Assembly (NCBI GenBank): GCA_934047225.1
Contig: OW203989.1
Span: 2,331,977-2,395,976, forward strand
DNA length: 64,000 nt
Origin: Ypsolopha sequella
Lineage: Eukaryota; Arthropoda; Insecta; Lepidoptera; Ypsolophidae
Direction of reading: 5' to 3'
The notes beneath the pieces were generated by a model. That model saw only the letters and a program-made list of their open reading frames with translations, did no database searches and had not been told where the DNA came from. Each line of letters begins with the position of its first letter. The first letter of the stretch is position 1. Positions 1 to 10,515 of this stretch are shown piece after piece. A program made the position numbers and the translations under genes.

Positions 1-440
1 ATACAAAAGTTGAATATTGCAAGATCAGAAAAATTTGTCTACTTGACACGTTTCTTTGTAAACGTTTCTGGAAATATTTTTTTTTGGAATGTATACCAAA
101 ATCACTGCAGGTCTTGAATGACACTGAATAGGTAAAGTTTCGATATGTAATTTGTTAGCATCACAGAGGTTAGCATCAAAGCGTGCGTTTGAAGCCAGTT
201 CTTTATGTTTAATTTTTTACCTGGCTTCACTCGATAGTTTCACGGGTAGACAAATATTGATTTTGGATAGTAATTATATTGACATGTTTATATTAGCGTA
301 TTGATATTGTTTTAATTTTACTTATGACTGTGCTGTTTTATATCTCATATATTTTATACCAACGATGTCTCTAAAATAAAATGTAAAAGAAAACTAATGC
401 TATTTTATTTTATTGGAAATTAGATATCCTCTTGACTAGT
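1..440. other. Non-coding, nothing recognised
   Basis: AT-rich sequence with many stops in all frames. I see no gene, RNA or clear repeat here. Confidence 0.5.
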
Positions 441-601
441 GGGTCTACCGCGTAATTCTGATTTTCATCAACATCAACTTGAGATTGAAATTTGACGTGC
501 GTGCGACGACGCCCGACTAACATGCCATCTCTTTTGCACGCGTTGAATTTCGCATGCATTTGCTTGAAGTTGATACAAATGAGAATTACGCGGTAGAGCC
601 C
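441..601. repeat. Foldback/MITE-like inverted repeat
   Basis: The two ends are inverted copies of each other: TCTACCGCGTAATTCT near 444 reappears in reverse complement near 583-598. The similarity continues imperfectly inward through CATCAAC and GAAATTTGACG-like blocks. The size (about 160 bp) and structure fit a short non-autonomous DNA element. The family was not identified. Confidence 0.6.
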
Positions 602-865
602 CGGGGTCACATTTTCCCAATTTGAATTCTAGAAATATGCGAAGTTCTTACAAGTAACTATGTAAAAGCTAACTTTTACTTGAAGAGAGCAAAGAACTGT
701 TAACAAATAACATAATTAAGAAAGAACTGCACATTTCTGTTAAAAATATATATAATATTTGATGATATATATTTAAAAAATGATCAAGGCGATCTTAGAA
801 AATTTACCATCATTTCTTCAAGCAGATTATAAAGTTAGTGCAGAGACACCGTCTTATTTGTTCAG

Positions 866-1021
866 TAGGCCTATCAGGGCATCTAGCACGCACCGTCGAT
901 ACAGTCTTTCCATCATACTTGCTCTCTCGCACATTGATAAACGCGGTATGCGTGAGAGCGCACGTAGGATAGATAGACGCTGTATCGACGGCGCGTGCTA
1001 GACACACATGAGTATAGGCTT
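866..1021. repeat. Foldback element with about 60-bp arms
   Basis: CTAGCACGCACCGTCGATAC at 883 is mirrored by a near-exact reverse complement ending at 1001. The pairing continues inward (CTCTCGCAC against GTGAGAGCG) and outward (TAGGCCTA-type against TATAGGCTT), so almost the whole unit can fold into one hairpin. Short ORFs of 65-73 codons across it, on both strands, are by-products of the palindrome. Confidence 0.65.
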
Positions 1022-1254
1022 CAATACTCGCTAAAACTTCTAACTAGTCCAGTTTTTGACATAGATCTCGTAACAAAAATGGTCTAAAACAGTCTATTGG
1101 CGGCCATCCATTTCTTTATTTTTGAAGATAAAAAATAAATTTTAGTTTATTTTTAAGGATATTTTTAGTTTAGTTTAGATGTATTTATTTTAGTCCTTTT
1201 ATTTTATCTTTAATGCTATTTAAGTTAATTGTTGTAACAATAAATAAATACATT

Positions 1255-1261
<7 letters not shown>

Positions 1262-1314
<53 letters not shown>
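1262..1314. repeat. (AT)n microsatellite
   Basis: An uninterrupted run of AT dinucleotides, followed by further ATTTAAAT-rich sequence to about 1370. Confidence 0.95.
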
Positions 1315-1317
<3 letters not shown>

Positions 1318-1369
1318 AATATATTTTATATTTTAAATATTATTTAAATATATTTAAATATATTTTTTT

Positions 1370-1560
1370 CGGCTTCTTCACCACACAAAACATCGAAATT
1401 TCAGATCTATAAATCATTCCGTCTATGAGCGTGACATACGAACGGACGGACGGACGGAGCAGAGTGAGAGTGAAATTATTAGGGCTCAGGTCCTTTCGGT
1501 AGAGAACCCCAAAAATGACACACATTACGAATTTTAAATATTTCAATTACACACCGCCAT
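1370..1560. repeat. Fragment of a widespread 'GGAC / tagged-proline' type lepidopteran repeat
   Basis: Contains the (CGGA)n run at 1440-1457 followed by AGGGCTCAGGTCCTTTCGGT and AACCCCAAAAA. This resembles the dispersed lepidopteran repeat that ends in GGTACGGAACCC-type sequence. Related pieces occur here at about 8350-8455, 17035-17065 and 26020-26065. Assignment rests on recalled consensus features, not on a search. Confidence 0.4.
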
Positions 1561-1860
1561 CTAGGCAATACCAGATGAACTTTATAAATTGGTGCTATTC
1601 TACCTCCGCGCCCCGCCGCGGACACAGGAGAGCGCGAACATTATTACGGCTTCAACGTTGTGGTGGTTGCACTATCACTGGATGGCGGTGAAGTTGCACA
1701 TAGGATCGCTAGATGGCCTTCTTGTTGTTAATTAAATTTTGTATGCAAGATTTGTCTGCCTCAGTCTGTCTGCCAAATCAGTAAAAAAGCAGCCAAATAA
1801 TTATGTGATTATTTTCACAGAGGATGGTAAATTTTATGAATCGGAGTTGTACAAATAAGG

Positions 1861-2119
1861 TGCGGCGACGCGATGGCGCGCGACGACGCGCGGGCCTCTA
1901 GCACGATGTGGCAGCGTGTCGCCTCGCGTTTCGCTTTGCCTGGCAAAGATAAAATTTCGTCGCTTCTCTACGCGACGCCCGCCCCCAGCGATCGCGCAAC
2001 GTCGCGCGTCGCGTTTCTCGCTCTTTCTCGCATCGCTTCATTCAGTCAGTCGACGCGCTCTTTTGTCATTGTGAGGTCGTATTGTAATTTGTAATATTTT
2101 ATTAATCACATCACCGATT
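1861..2119 (+). promoter_or_regulatory. CpG-rich promoter and 5' UTR of the MADF/BESS gene
   Basis: The sequence turns abruptly GC- and CpG-rich, with many CGCG and GTCGCG words, just before the MADF start codon. A TCAGTCAGT motif at about 2043-2051 matches the arthropod initiator consensus TCAGT and would give a 5' UTR of roughly 75 nt. I see no TATA box at the right distance, which fits a broad, housekeeping-type promoter. The exact start site is inferred. Confidence 0.5.
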
Positions 2120-3854
2120 ATGTACCGTGCACGGCCAAAAAAACGAATACTAGACTACGATAAAAAAATTCGGCTCATAGAAGAAGTGAGGAAAAGGCCG
2201 TTTCTATACAGTGTTGAAGATAGAAAGCAATCCGATCAAACATCACAAGCAGCTTGGAAGGAAATAGCTGAATTACTGAATTCCAACGGTAAGTTAATCG
2301 ATTTCATACTTGGGTACCAAATAATTTGATAAGCACCCCTGCATAATCAAGGTCCACAAATTGGTTTGTGACGCCCAAGTCAGATTTCTATGGCAACGCG
2401 CGCCACGTCATTCGCGTCGCGGGAAAATCGCGTGCTCTATTTTCGCGTCCGTCGTCGGGAGAACCAGAGTAATAGCGCAAAATAAATAATTGATTCATAG
2501 TTTATATTCTTTGCCAGAAACAGATTATGAACCGAATGATGTAAAAATAATATCAGGATATGCGTTTTTTGCAGTTGAGTACCTAGTTATTTTATTATTG
2601 AACTAAACTATTTCCTTTTAATTTTCAAGCATGTAGGTAGAAGTTTTTTAGTTGGAAGGTACCGCAGAGGGTAGCAAATAAGTACCTACTAAGTATTTAA
2701 TTCCATAGGTACATACAAATCAGATACAAATAGACTCATCGGCGATTTTTTCGTGTAGTGTCAATCAAGTAAGCCGTAAGACAATTTTGACAGGTTATTA
2801 GGACCTTTTATTTTTTTTTCAGTTAGGTACTAATAGCCTTTTAGCAAATTTCTACTGTGATTTAAAAGTTTGACAGACAGACAATAAGTAGGTGCTACAT
2901 TTTATCGGTTCCTTTACGCGTTTAGCCTAAACTTCGTTTGACATTCTTCTGATTGATGGCAAATATCTACGTCGATTCGGGGTAACAGGACTAAACTTAT
3001 TTTAACCGTCCTGTCTTTGATAAAAACATTAAAATCTTAAATTAAGTACTGTCAAATATGTTAAATCGTGTTACACTAAATCGACACCAATTGTAAACTT
3101 AATATCAACGACATCATCGCTGCCAAAACAGAAAGTACCAAACTGTGAATTGACTTCCGAGAATAGAAGAGTTATTTGCTATGTGCACAGAAAAGAAATT
3201 GTACATTCCACTGAACTCATACGTATTTTGAAAATATGTAACAAAACACATTCCTTGTATATTAAGGTTTATTAATTTATTATCAAACATTTCAGGTTAT
3301 GCCACTCAAGCAAAAAATCAATCTTCTTTTCATATTTTCCGTCTAAATTGAAGTGATAGACCAGACTATTTCTTTTCGCAGAGGAAGAAGTGAAAGTGAG
3401 ATGGAAGAACATCCGTGATACTTATCGACGCTTCTTGAGGAATCAGAAACTAAAAGATCCCAACATCAAGATAAAATGGCGTTTCTTCAAGCAGTGTGAC
3501 TTCCTCAGAAACTACATATTTCCCGAAGAAGAGAACGAAGAATTCGAATTCGAAGACATCAGCAACATCATCGATGACGATTTCGAGCCGGAAGTGACGA
3601 AACAACAACGGGTACCGTTCATCAAAAGTGAGAAGGACTCAGACGAAGTCATGATAGACGCGGAGTTTGACAAGGATGATTTCGATGGTCTCCAGGAGAT
3701 ACAAGATGTGAGCACGAACCAGGACGACTATAATTTGATGTTCTTGAAGTCGTTGCTGCCTTTCTTCAGGAAGTTGGAGCCGACTAGGAATCTGATAGTT
3801 AGGAATAAGATACAACAGATATTGTTAAATGAAATCAGTAGAGGTGCCGAGTAA
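2120..3854 (+). CDS. MADF-BESS domain protein (two exons: 2120-2288, 3382-3854)
   Basis: Probable nuclear, sequence-specific DNA-binding transcriptional regulator of the Adf-1/MADF family. Exon 1 (from the ATG at 2120) ends at 2288 before GTAAGT. Exon 2 starts at 3382 after TTTTCGCAG. Both boundaries split one Glu codon, so the join keeps the frame and gives 213 residues. MADF domain, about residues 17-102: LIEEVRKRPFLYS, then WKEIAELL, then VRWKNIRDTYRRFL, with the typical spaced Trp residues. An acidic linker (about 105-165) follows. A BESS motif (172-208, starting DYNLMFLKSLLPFF) ends the protein and normally mediates protein-protein contacts. Length and layout are normal for the family, and no frame damage is visible. 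The family is large in insects, so I assign no orthologue. The intron (1,093 bp) holds a decayed foldback relic. Confidence 0.9.
2960..3100. repeat. Decayed foldback relic in the MADF intron
   Basis: GATTCGGGGTAACAGGACTA, TTTTAACCGTCCTGTCTTTG and CTGTCAAATATGTTAA.. ATCGAC correspond to parts of the better-preserved hairpin element at 39935-40110. It is an old copy that no longer pairs well. Confidence 0.45.
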
Positions 3855-4084
3855 ATAACTTCAACTATTCCTTTTGTTTCAATATTAGTTATCTAGACTA
3901 AAACTAAAAGACTAAAAGTTCTCACAAACTACTATTTCGAGTCTTCGACCAAAAAATATAAATATTTTGGTTTTTTAATGTCTTCCCATACCGAGGTATC
4001 ATGGGTATAGGGGAGATTTTTAGGAGAAGGAAAGCTTTGTAATTATATGTACGCCACTGCAGGTATTGATATGTTCCGGTCAGT

Positions 4085-4090
4085 AATAAA
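4085..4090 (+). terminator. Candidate poly(A) signal of the MADF gene
   Basis: AATAAA lies 231 nt after the stop codon at 3852-3854. It is the first canonical hexamer on this strand downstream of the gene. The 3' UTR length is plausible, but no transcript evidence is available. Confidence 0.4.
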
Positions 4091-4257
4091 TTAGATTAGT
4101 ATTAAGTAACTAGCTTTTGCCCGCATTGATTTAGTTTTTGTGAAGATAATTGAATGTGACAATATTTTTGGGATCCTTAATTTTGTAGAACGTATTTATT
4201 TCGACTCTGGTTTGAACAGAACAATTGATTGTACTCTATATGTTTCTCTATTAAACT

Positions 4258-5153
4258 ATCTTTGGCGAGGCCAAAAGCCGAGCCGCGTTTCGTGTAATTT
4301 GTGTAAGTTAAATATTACATTTTAGTAATAAGTTAAGCTAGTTTTGCACAGGCATTGACAGACTAACAACGTCCCCCATGCGTCTGTGGCTTGTGGTTTT
4401 TAAGTTAATCATACTTTGTTTTTACTTTTCTTGTAAATGTTATACTATATGTTATAACTGAATGGTTTGTTAATTATTTTTTTTTGAAAAGTGTCTGGCG
4501 AGGCAGAAGGCCAAGCCGCGTTTCCGAACGAAACTATTTCTTGTTCTCTGAATAGATCCTTTATTAAGGCGCTCTTATCCCAGAAGAGTGAATCTCTGTC
4601 TTTTTCTTTACGTGTAAGGAGTAAAGAAAATAACCACACTTTTGTACTTGTTCGTTGTTTTTATCGGTTTTTAAATTGTTTAAAAATAAGGGATATGTTT
4701 ATTAAAACCCACTTACGTGGTCGACCTAGAAAATTTAAAGAGCAATATTACCAGATATGTTTCGTTAATAAAAAAGTGGAATTATGGAAATAGTATGATT
4801 TGAAAGGTCTTATTACATGCTGTGTTCGTGAATTATTTCTATCGATCAAAGTTTATCTGATCGTGTAACACATGCGTGGAAGACCTAGATAAAGGTTCGA
4901 ACTGTATTGCGTATTTTTTTTGGAAGTTTTAAACAATATTTGAAAGTTCTATTTGACTTTGAAATTACTGATTTTGGGATAAGAGCGCCTTAAAGTGGCT
5001 TCCGTGAGGTCCAAGGCTGAGCCACGTTTCTGAACGAAATTATTTCGTATTTGATTCTCAGGTAAAATGTATTTGGTGAGACCGAAGGCCGAGCTGCGTT
5101 TCCGGGCGAAATAATTTCTTGATCTCGTATTTGATTCTCAGGTAAAGTGTCAA
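4258..5153. repeat. Degenerate ~80-bp repeats interrupted by a MITE
   Basis: A module of the form GGCGAGGC..AAGGCC.AGCCGCGTTTC, followed by CGAAA.TATTTC and TTGATTCTCAGGTAAA, recurs at about 4262, 4495, 5000 and 5072. The last two copies are adjacent and share TTGATTCTCAGGTAAA. The TTAA-type MITE at 4568-4989 lies among the copies. The origin of the module is unknown. Confidence 0.5.
4568..4989 (+). mobile_element. TTAA-flanked MITE, copy 1 (piggyBac-type target site)
   Basis: Terminal inverted repeats GGCGCTCTTATCCC and GGGATAAGAGCGCC are bounded by TTAA on both sides (4564-4567 and 4990-4993). TTAA is the target duplicated by piggyBac-superfamily transposases. The 422-bp body is too short for a transposase. 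A 33-codon frame (4695-4793, beginning MFIKTHLRGRPRKFK) is also present in copy 2 at 38499-38902, where it stays open much longer. The body matches copy 2 in opposite orientation. Confidence 0.8.
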
Positions 5154-5179
5154 AATGTGACTTTTTTTTTTTGACTGCA

Positions 5180-5670
5180 AAGGTACCATTTGGCGGTTCA
5201 TAATGTAGTGTTGGCTCCTACACTTATGTATGGTAGTGAATGTTGGGTATGGCAAGATAAAGATCAAAGTAGAGTGAAATCGGTGGAAATGCGTTCCTTA
5301 CGTAGTATGTGTGGTCGTTGAATGACTAAAAGAAAAATATCGACATACGGGATCGTTGCCGCCTGAAAGAAGATGTAGTGACTAGAATAGAAAAAGGAAT
5401 GCTTTGGTGGCTTAGACATGTAGAGAGGATGAATGAAAGTAGAGTGACGAAAGAAATTTATGGTGCGCAAGTGAAAGGTACAGCTTGACTAGGCCGAACT
5501 AGAAGGACGTCTGCTGGCGACATACTGAAGTCAAACGTACCCGGAATAGAAGAGCTTGTATTACTAGATTGATGGATGTGGAAGAGGTGTGTTTGAACTA
5601 CAGATAAAAATCTGTAGTCTCTGCCTACCCTTCTGGGAGACAGGCGTACGTATATGTATGTATGTATTTA
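5180..5670 (+). pseudogene. Decayed LINE ORF2 C-terminal end (RTE-like, lepidopteran)
   Basis: The frame beginning near 5202 reads VLAPTLMYGSECWVWQ, then RVKSVEMRSLRSMCGR, then a stop. After frame changes come KEDVVTRIEKGMLWWLRHVERM and NESRVTKEIYGA. This pattern (PTLMYGSE.W, VEMR.LR, RRG.LRW.GH.ERM) is the tail following the reverse transcriptase in abundant lepidopteran non-LTR elements. Several stops and frameshifts show it is dead. It ends in a GTATGTATGTATG-type 3' tail near 5655-5668, typical of a retroposed, 5'-truncated copy. The clade assignment (RTE) is from memory of family features. Confidence 0.75.
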
Positions 5671-6040
5671 CAATATTTAGGGTTTCACAAGAGAAGAAAC
5701 TAGTTTAAAATGTTAGTGATACATAAAAATAGCTCAGTTTACGTACTTGTGCCTCAGATTTTTCAACAAAAGACAAAACTACAGGCCGTACTAGTTTATA
5801 AAATAAACTGACGGTCATGAACTTGTAGTATACTACATAATAAATACCTTCAGGCTTATACGTTCTTGTTTTGTGAATATGTGAATTAATTTAGAAAGTG
5901 TTACTAAGAATATTCAAAATTAAATTTAAATTATTTGGTTACTGGTGTGTCGGGGAAGGTTATAACGGGGTATTTGCTGTCAATTCCTTTACGAAATCTA
6001 AGTACCATCAATGCCGAATGGTTTACTACAAAATACTAGC
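5671..6040. other. Non-coding, nothing recognised
   Basis: AT-rich sequence between the LINE remnant and the mariner remnant. I see no supported feature. Confidence 0.4.
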
Positions 6041-6044
6041 CAGA

Positions 6045-6341
6045 AGTTTTCACTGCTGTATGCAACAAGCGACCAAACACGCAGGCTACTGCTTCGCCAT
6101 GACAACGCGGGAGCGCACTCGGCGCTCAAAACGAGGGACTTCCTGGACAGCACACCCGTTGAACTTTTGGGCTACCCTCCTTAGAGTCCTTTACCACCAT
6201 GTCTTCTTTTTATTCCCTAAAATAAAAAATCAACTCAAAGGGATACAGTTTTCATCTCCGGAAGATGCACTAACAGCGTTCGAGAAGGCCTTTCAAGACT
6301 TGTCTGAGGCGGACTGGGAAATGTTACAAAAATTGGTTTAG
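6045..6341 (+). pseudogene. Mariner transposase C-terminal remnant
   Basis: One frame reads LLLRHDNAGAHSALKTRDFL then STPVELLGYPP. After a frame change, another reads FFLFPKIKNQLKGIQFSS then LTAFEKAFQDLSEADW. These match the second catalytic-Asp block (HDNA.PH) and the C-terminal part of mariner-family DD34D transposases. The third catalytic block (normally YSPDLAP.DFFLFP) is broken by a stop and small deletions, so no active protein can result. Only the last quarter or so of the gene remains. Confidence 0.85.
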
Positions 6342-6490
6342 AACAGCCCCCTTAGGAAATCAAGCACAATTTTAAGGACACCCTTAATAAAAAAGCAGCA
6401 ATAAATTTTGGACCATTTATTTTAGTTCCACAAATTACAAAAAAATATATACTTTTTATAGAATTATATGAGACTTGAGGATAATTTATG

Positions 6491-6622
6491 ATTTATATAA
6501 AAACGGCTCACCTCAGTACGTGTTATGATCGGGAAAGCCGACCAGTTTCAGCAGATTTAGACTGCCTTCATCTGGGCGAGTAAAGACGTTTACGCGACGA
6601 CGACGTTACTGCTCACACTGAT
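6491..6622. mobile_element. Single-arm copy of the 81-bp palindrome family
   Basis: Positions 6491-6571 match the left arm of the perfect palindrome at 57566-57646 with one obvious difference. The match continues into the loop (CTGGGCGAGTAAAGACG) and also upstream (TGAGACTTGAGGATAAT). The second arm is missing here. The comparison suggests that the palindrome at 57.6 kb arose from this kind of sequence by inverted duplication, or that this copy lost an arm. Confidence 0.75.
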
Positions 6623-6739
6623 GTACTTTTTCATATAAAATACGTTAAAGAGAAGGTTGGTGCTGCTTTTTTGCAACTAAATTATGATTATTTATAACAT
6701 ATTTATGACTGTTAAATGGTCCATAGATTAGGCTGCGGA

Positions 6740-6795
6740 CCCCCATACATAACCCCCAGGGGTCCGCGGACCACAGGTTACGAAACGCTGGTTTA
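6740..6795. repeat. Fragment resembling a hAT-type element end
   Basis: CAGGGGTCCGCGGACCACAG followed by GTTACGAAACGCTG resembles the short CAGGGGT..CGAACC..GGTTG.GAA.C..TG ends of hAT elements. A partner GCTGCGGACCCCC lies just upstream. This is weak evidence from recalled consensus only. Confidence 0.35.
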
Positions 6796-8852
6796 GAAGA
6801 TAGTTATAGATGCTGGTGGAGAGTTCTTTGAAAAGATTTAATAATAAAGCTATACACCGTAAAACATTGTTTTTTATTTTGGCTAAATTCTTTGAGTATT
6901 CCGCATATATTATATTTTTAATTGTTTTTCAGTTATTGCCAGTAATTTTTCAGCATCATTATAAACCAACTTATTTAAAATAGTCAAGAGCTTTTGTTTG
7001 AGGGATTGTAAGGATAGATTTCTTAGTTCTGTTAGAGGTCCCTAGGGTCCAAGAAAATTACTAAAGGATAACGCCAACGACCTTGAACTGAATAACTTTG
7101 TAACCATTTTATACGGTAACTATAGCATTTTTAATAGAAGTAAAATACATAGTGATCTACATGACACAAATATATGTGGTTTTTCCTACATTTTTTTGAA
7201 ATATAACTGCGGCAGTTTTTATCGAAACAGTATAAAAAATTATAAACTTCTAGACAAAATAGTATAAAATGATAAGATTTTCTGAGTTCTTGAAAACTCA
7301 TTTAATTTTATATAAAGTAAATTAAAAACACACTATTTTCGCACTTGTCAGACGTGACAGCCATGTTGCAGTGCCAGCTGATGAGAACTTTGTTTGAAAT
7401 TTCCAACACCATGAAGAGAGTTGCTAATTTATCCGATGAGCTATAAAAATAATTACTATCACTATTAAATATAATAAATACACTATAAAGTCATTATTAT
7501 TTATTTTGTGCACCTTCACGTTATTTTTTTCCAACAATTTATATCCACCCAAAGGTTCTCTAGAAGAAATCGCTATAAAAGATAAGGCAGCCAATTGTTA
7601 CCTTCTTTTATAAATTTGTTCTCTTACCTATTTTGGTGTTTATTTGTCTTGTCACTTGTATAACTAATACAAGAATAAGACGTTTCTATTCAATATTGGA
7701 AAACCATTTTCATTTTCCTATCAGAATATAGCGAATATTTTTCAACATATAGAACAGGTTAACATTACACATTCAGTGCACGTTTGTTTTTATGACGAAT
7801 AACTGCTATAACGTTCACCCCGCGCCAGGTGGGGTGAGGGCGACCTTCCACAATTCCACTACCACCCCTGTTATTTTTTTAACAAGTATCAAGTATTTAT
7901 TCAGCGATAAAGGTTACTATTACAATATGCGTGACCCACGAATTATTTTTTCACCCCAATAAAAATTGTCTATAAGCTGAAGGTAATTATTTTTTTTTAT
8001 ATTTGCTCAAACAATATTTATAGATAACATCTATATTTTCCCACGTTGTGAAAAAAGTCGCTCAAGTGCGAGGATGACTCGTATTCGTGCCATCAGATTT
8101 GGAAATAACTGAATTTCGGACTTTGATTATTTACACTCGGACATTTTCCTTCGCTTTGCCTTTCCTTTGTACCAAATTTCAAGATTGTAGGTCACAATCA
8201 CTTTTAGGTTTGTTGATAGTCGAATTCCAGATTTTTAGTATGAAAAAAAAAACGCTTTCAAAAGCCGTAACTTTTTATTGCGTCAAAACTAGAAACTTGA
8301 ATGTTGTAAGTATTCAAAATTAATTTCCACTTGATATCTGAAGCCATTTCCAAGAAAAAGAGCCTTGACTGACACGAACAGACAGACAGACGAATTGATT
8401 CTACTTACTTATAAGGATCCCGCTTTCCAAGATGAGGTACGGAACCCCAAAAAGAGGTATCATTAATTGTTGGATAGGATATTCCTCATGACAATATCTG
8501 TTGTGTCGAGCTGCTCGGAAGTCGCCCGGGGAAACCGTACAATCACCGAGTGATAGATGTCCATTGTGAATGACAAAGAGTCGAAGAATAGCCCCGTATT
8601 GCGTTCTACATTCATTGGTAACTGGTAACTATTGTGATTCACGATTGCAATTGGGAATTCCCTTTTGTAACATCTCGTTTACAATAGACCCTCCAAAACA
8701 AAAATATTTAGATTTTTGTTTTCTTGGAATCAAGTGTTCCTTTTTTTGTGACTGTCTTCAAGAAATTAAGATTGTTAACAACATTGGTAATAAATTAGAT
8801 GATTAGTATTTTTACCGAATACTGTATGAATTTATCAAAAAAAATATTTTTT
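6796..8852. other. Non-coding, only small repeat fragments
   Basis: No ORF with recognisable content. At about 8350-8455, CAGACAGACAGACGAATTG followed by GGTACGGAACCCC is a piece of the dispersed 'tacggaaccc' lepidopteran repeat. Two 78-codon frames at 8087 and 8570 show no family features. Confidence 0.45.
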
Positions 8853-9323
8853 AATACAGTTGCTCAAAAAGTGGCGTATTGCAGGGACGTATAGCGTTCG
8901 GGATGTAGGCTATTACATACTCGAGCTTTTTCTTTACCTTTTCCGAACTCGTGCGTTCTCTTTCCCAACTGTCAAAATAATGTCTATTAAAAAGAAAAAA
9001 CCAACCACGAAGTTTTTACAAAAAAAAAAAAACATAGAAGTTTTTATGATTCATGCAAATATTTCTAAAAAGAAGGTACTAATTTGTTTCAATATCAGAT
9101 TTAATGATTCGATTCAATGAGTTAGGTTAGGTTTCATTTCATTTCATCTCATTAAATTTCGTTTTCATTTCATATCAATAAAAAAATTCTACTGAAGACT
9201 TGGCTGTATGGGCAAAGTTCCCTTTGCCTACCCAGAATGGGTGAAGAAAACAAAAAAAATCTTTTACGGTTGGCGCCATTTTCCAAAAATTTTCTTTGCG
9301 GGTTTAGTTGTTTGTTGCACAAA

Positions 9324-9473
9324 ATGAGAAATTTCGACGATATATTATTTGAATTAACACCACCGGAACTCAGTATAATTGCACAAAATGCTTCGGAGAA
9401 CATTTTACCGGAAAAGTCAAAAAGTCGCTACATATCTACATGCGAAGAATTTATTGCGTGGAGTATTAGTTGA
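9324..9473 (+). pseudogene. Recombinase-like N-terminal fragment, copy A
   Basis: An ATG-initiated frame of 49 residues beginning MRNFDDILFELTPPELS and ending near LPEKSKSRYISTCEEF. The block LPEKSKSRY...YEEF..W resembles the N-terminal SAM-like region of tyrosine-recombinase-related (Crypton-derived) proteins in animals. No downstream catalytic part is present in the window and I see no convincing splice donor. It looks like a captured first exon inside a mobile unit. It could instead be an unrelated short frame. Confidence 0.35.
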
Positions 9474-10162
9474 GTTTGGTGTGTTTTTATTATTTTATTA
9501 AATTGCTTCATTTTTTCGCAACTGTATTAAAAATAGTTGTTCAGTACACGTGCGGAACCGTCATTGCAACTTGTTCCGACTGTCAACCCTCACCTTCGGC
9601 TGCGCCTCGGCTCGGGTAGACATTTGTCGGAACTCTTTGCAATGACAGGCTTTCCGCACTCGTAATGAAATATACTATTTTAATACAGTTGCTCAAAAAG
9701 TGGCGTATTGCAGGGACGTATAGCGTTCGGGATGTAGGCTATTACATACTCGAGCTTTTTCTTTACCTTTTCCGAACTCGTGCGTTCTCTTTCCCAACTG
9801 TCAAAATAATGTATATTAAAAATAAAAAACCAACCACGAAGTTTTTACAAAAAAAAATTCATAGAAGTTTTTATGATTCATGCAAATATTTCTAAAAAGA
9901 AGGTACTAATTTGTTTCAATATCAAATTTAATGATTTGATTCAATGAGTTAGGTTAGGTTTCATTTCATTTCATCTCATTAAATTTCATTTTCATTTCAT
10001 ATCAATAAAAAAATTCTACTGAAGACTTGGCTGTATGGGCAAAGTTCCCTTTGCCTACCCAGAATGGGTGAAGAAAACAAAAAAATCTCTGCTTATATTC
10101 TTTTACGGTTGGCGCCATTTTCCAAAAATTTTCTTTGCGTGTTAAGTTGTTTGTTGCACAAA

Positions 10163-10312
10163 ATGAGAAATTTCGACGATATTTTATTTGAATTAACACC
10201 ACCGGAACTCAGTATAATTGCACAAAATGCTTCGGAGAACATTTTACCGGAAAAGTCAAAAAGTCGCTACATATCTACATACGAAGAATTTATTGCGTGG
10301 AGTATTAGTTAG
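10163..10312 (+). pseudogene. Recombinase-like N-terminal fragment, copy B
   Basis: Duplicate of the frame at 9324-9473 inside the second 829-bp unit. The proteins differ by Cys to Tyr near residue 41 (STCEEF against STYEEF). Copy B keeps the aromatic residue expected in the RY...Y..F..W pattern. The frame has stayed open in both copies, which is unsurprising if the duplication is recent. Confidence 0.35.
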
Positions 10313-10515
10313 TTGAGTTTATTGTGTTTTTATTATTTTATTAAATTGCTTCATTTTTTCGCAACTGTATTAAAAATAGTTGTTCAGTACACGTGCGGAA
10401 CCGTCATTGCAACTCGTTCCGACTGTCAACCCTCACCTTCGGCTGCGCCTCGGCTCGGGTAGACATTTGTCGGAACTCTTTGCAATGACAGGCTTTCCGC
10501 ACTCGTAATGAAAAA

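Larger units (their letters stand above)
8853..10515. repeat. Two-copy tandem duplication, period 829 bp
   Basis: The unit starting AATACAGTTGCTCAAAAAG at 8853 is repeated from 9682 almost base for base (a handful of substitutions and short indels), ending near 10515. Each unit holds two parts. The first is a ~680-bp block bounded by TTAATACAGTTGC and GCAACTGTATTAA, so TTAA flanks on both sides. The second is a ~120-bp hairpin (GTGCGGAACCGTCATTGCAA mirrored by TTGCAATGACAGGC..CCGCAC). High similarity implies a recent duplication, or an assembly artefact. Confidence 0.9.

Noticed and set aside
2120..2329. The MADF exon 1 frame read on to the stop at 2329 as a complete small protein
   Set aside because: The GTAAGT donor at 2289 and the phase-compatible exon at 3382 restore a complete MADF domain. 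The extra 13 codons are intron sequence.
8853..10515. CRISPR array or satellite
   Set aside because: Only two long units, in a eukaryotic context. It is a simple tandem duplication. No CRISPR-like array exists in the window.
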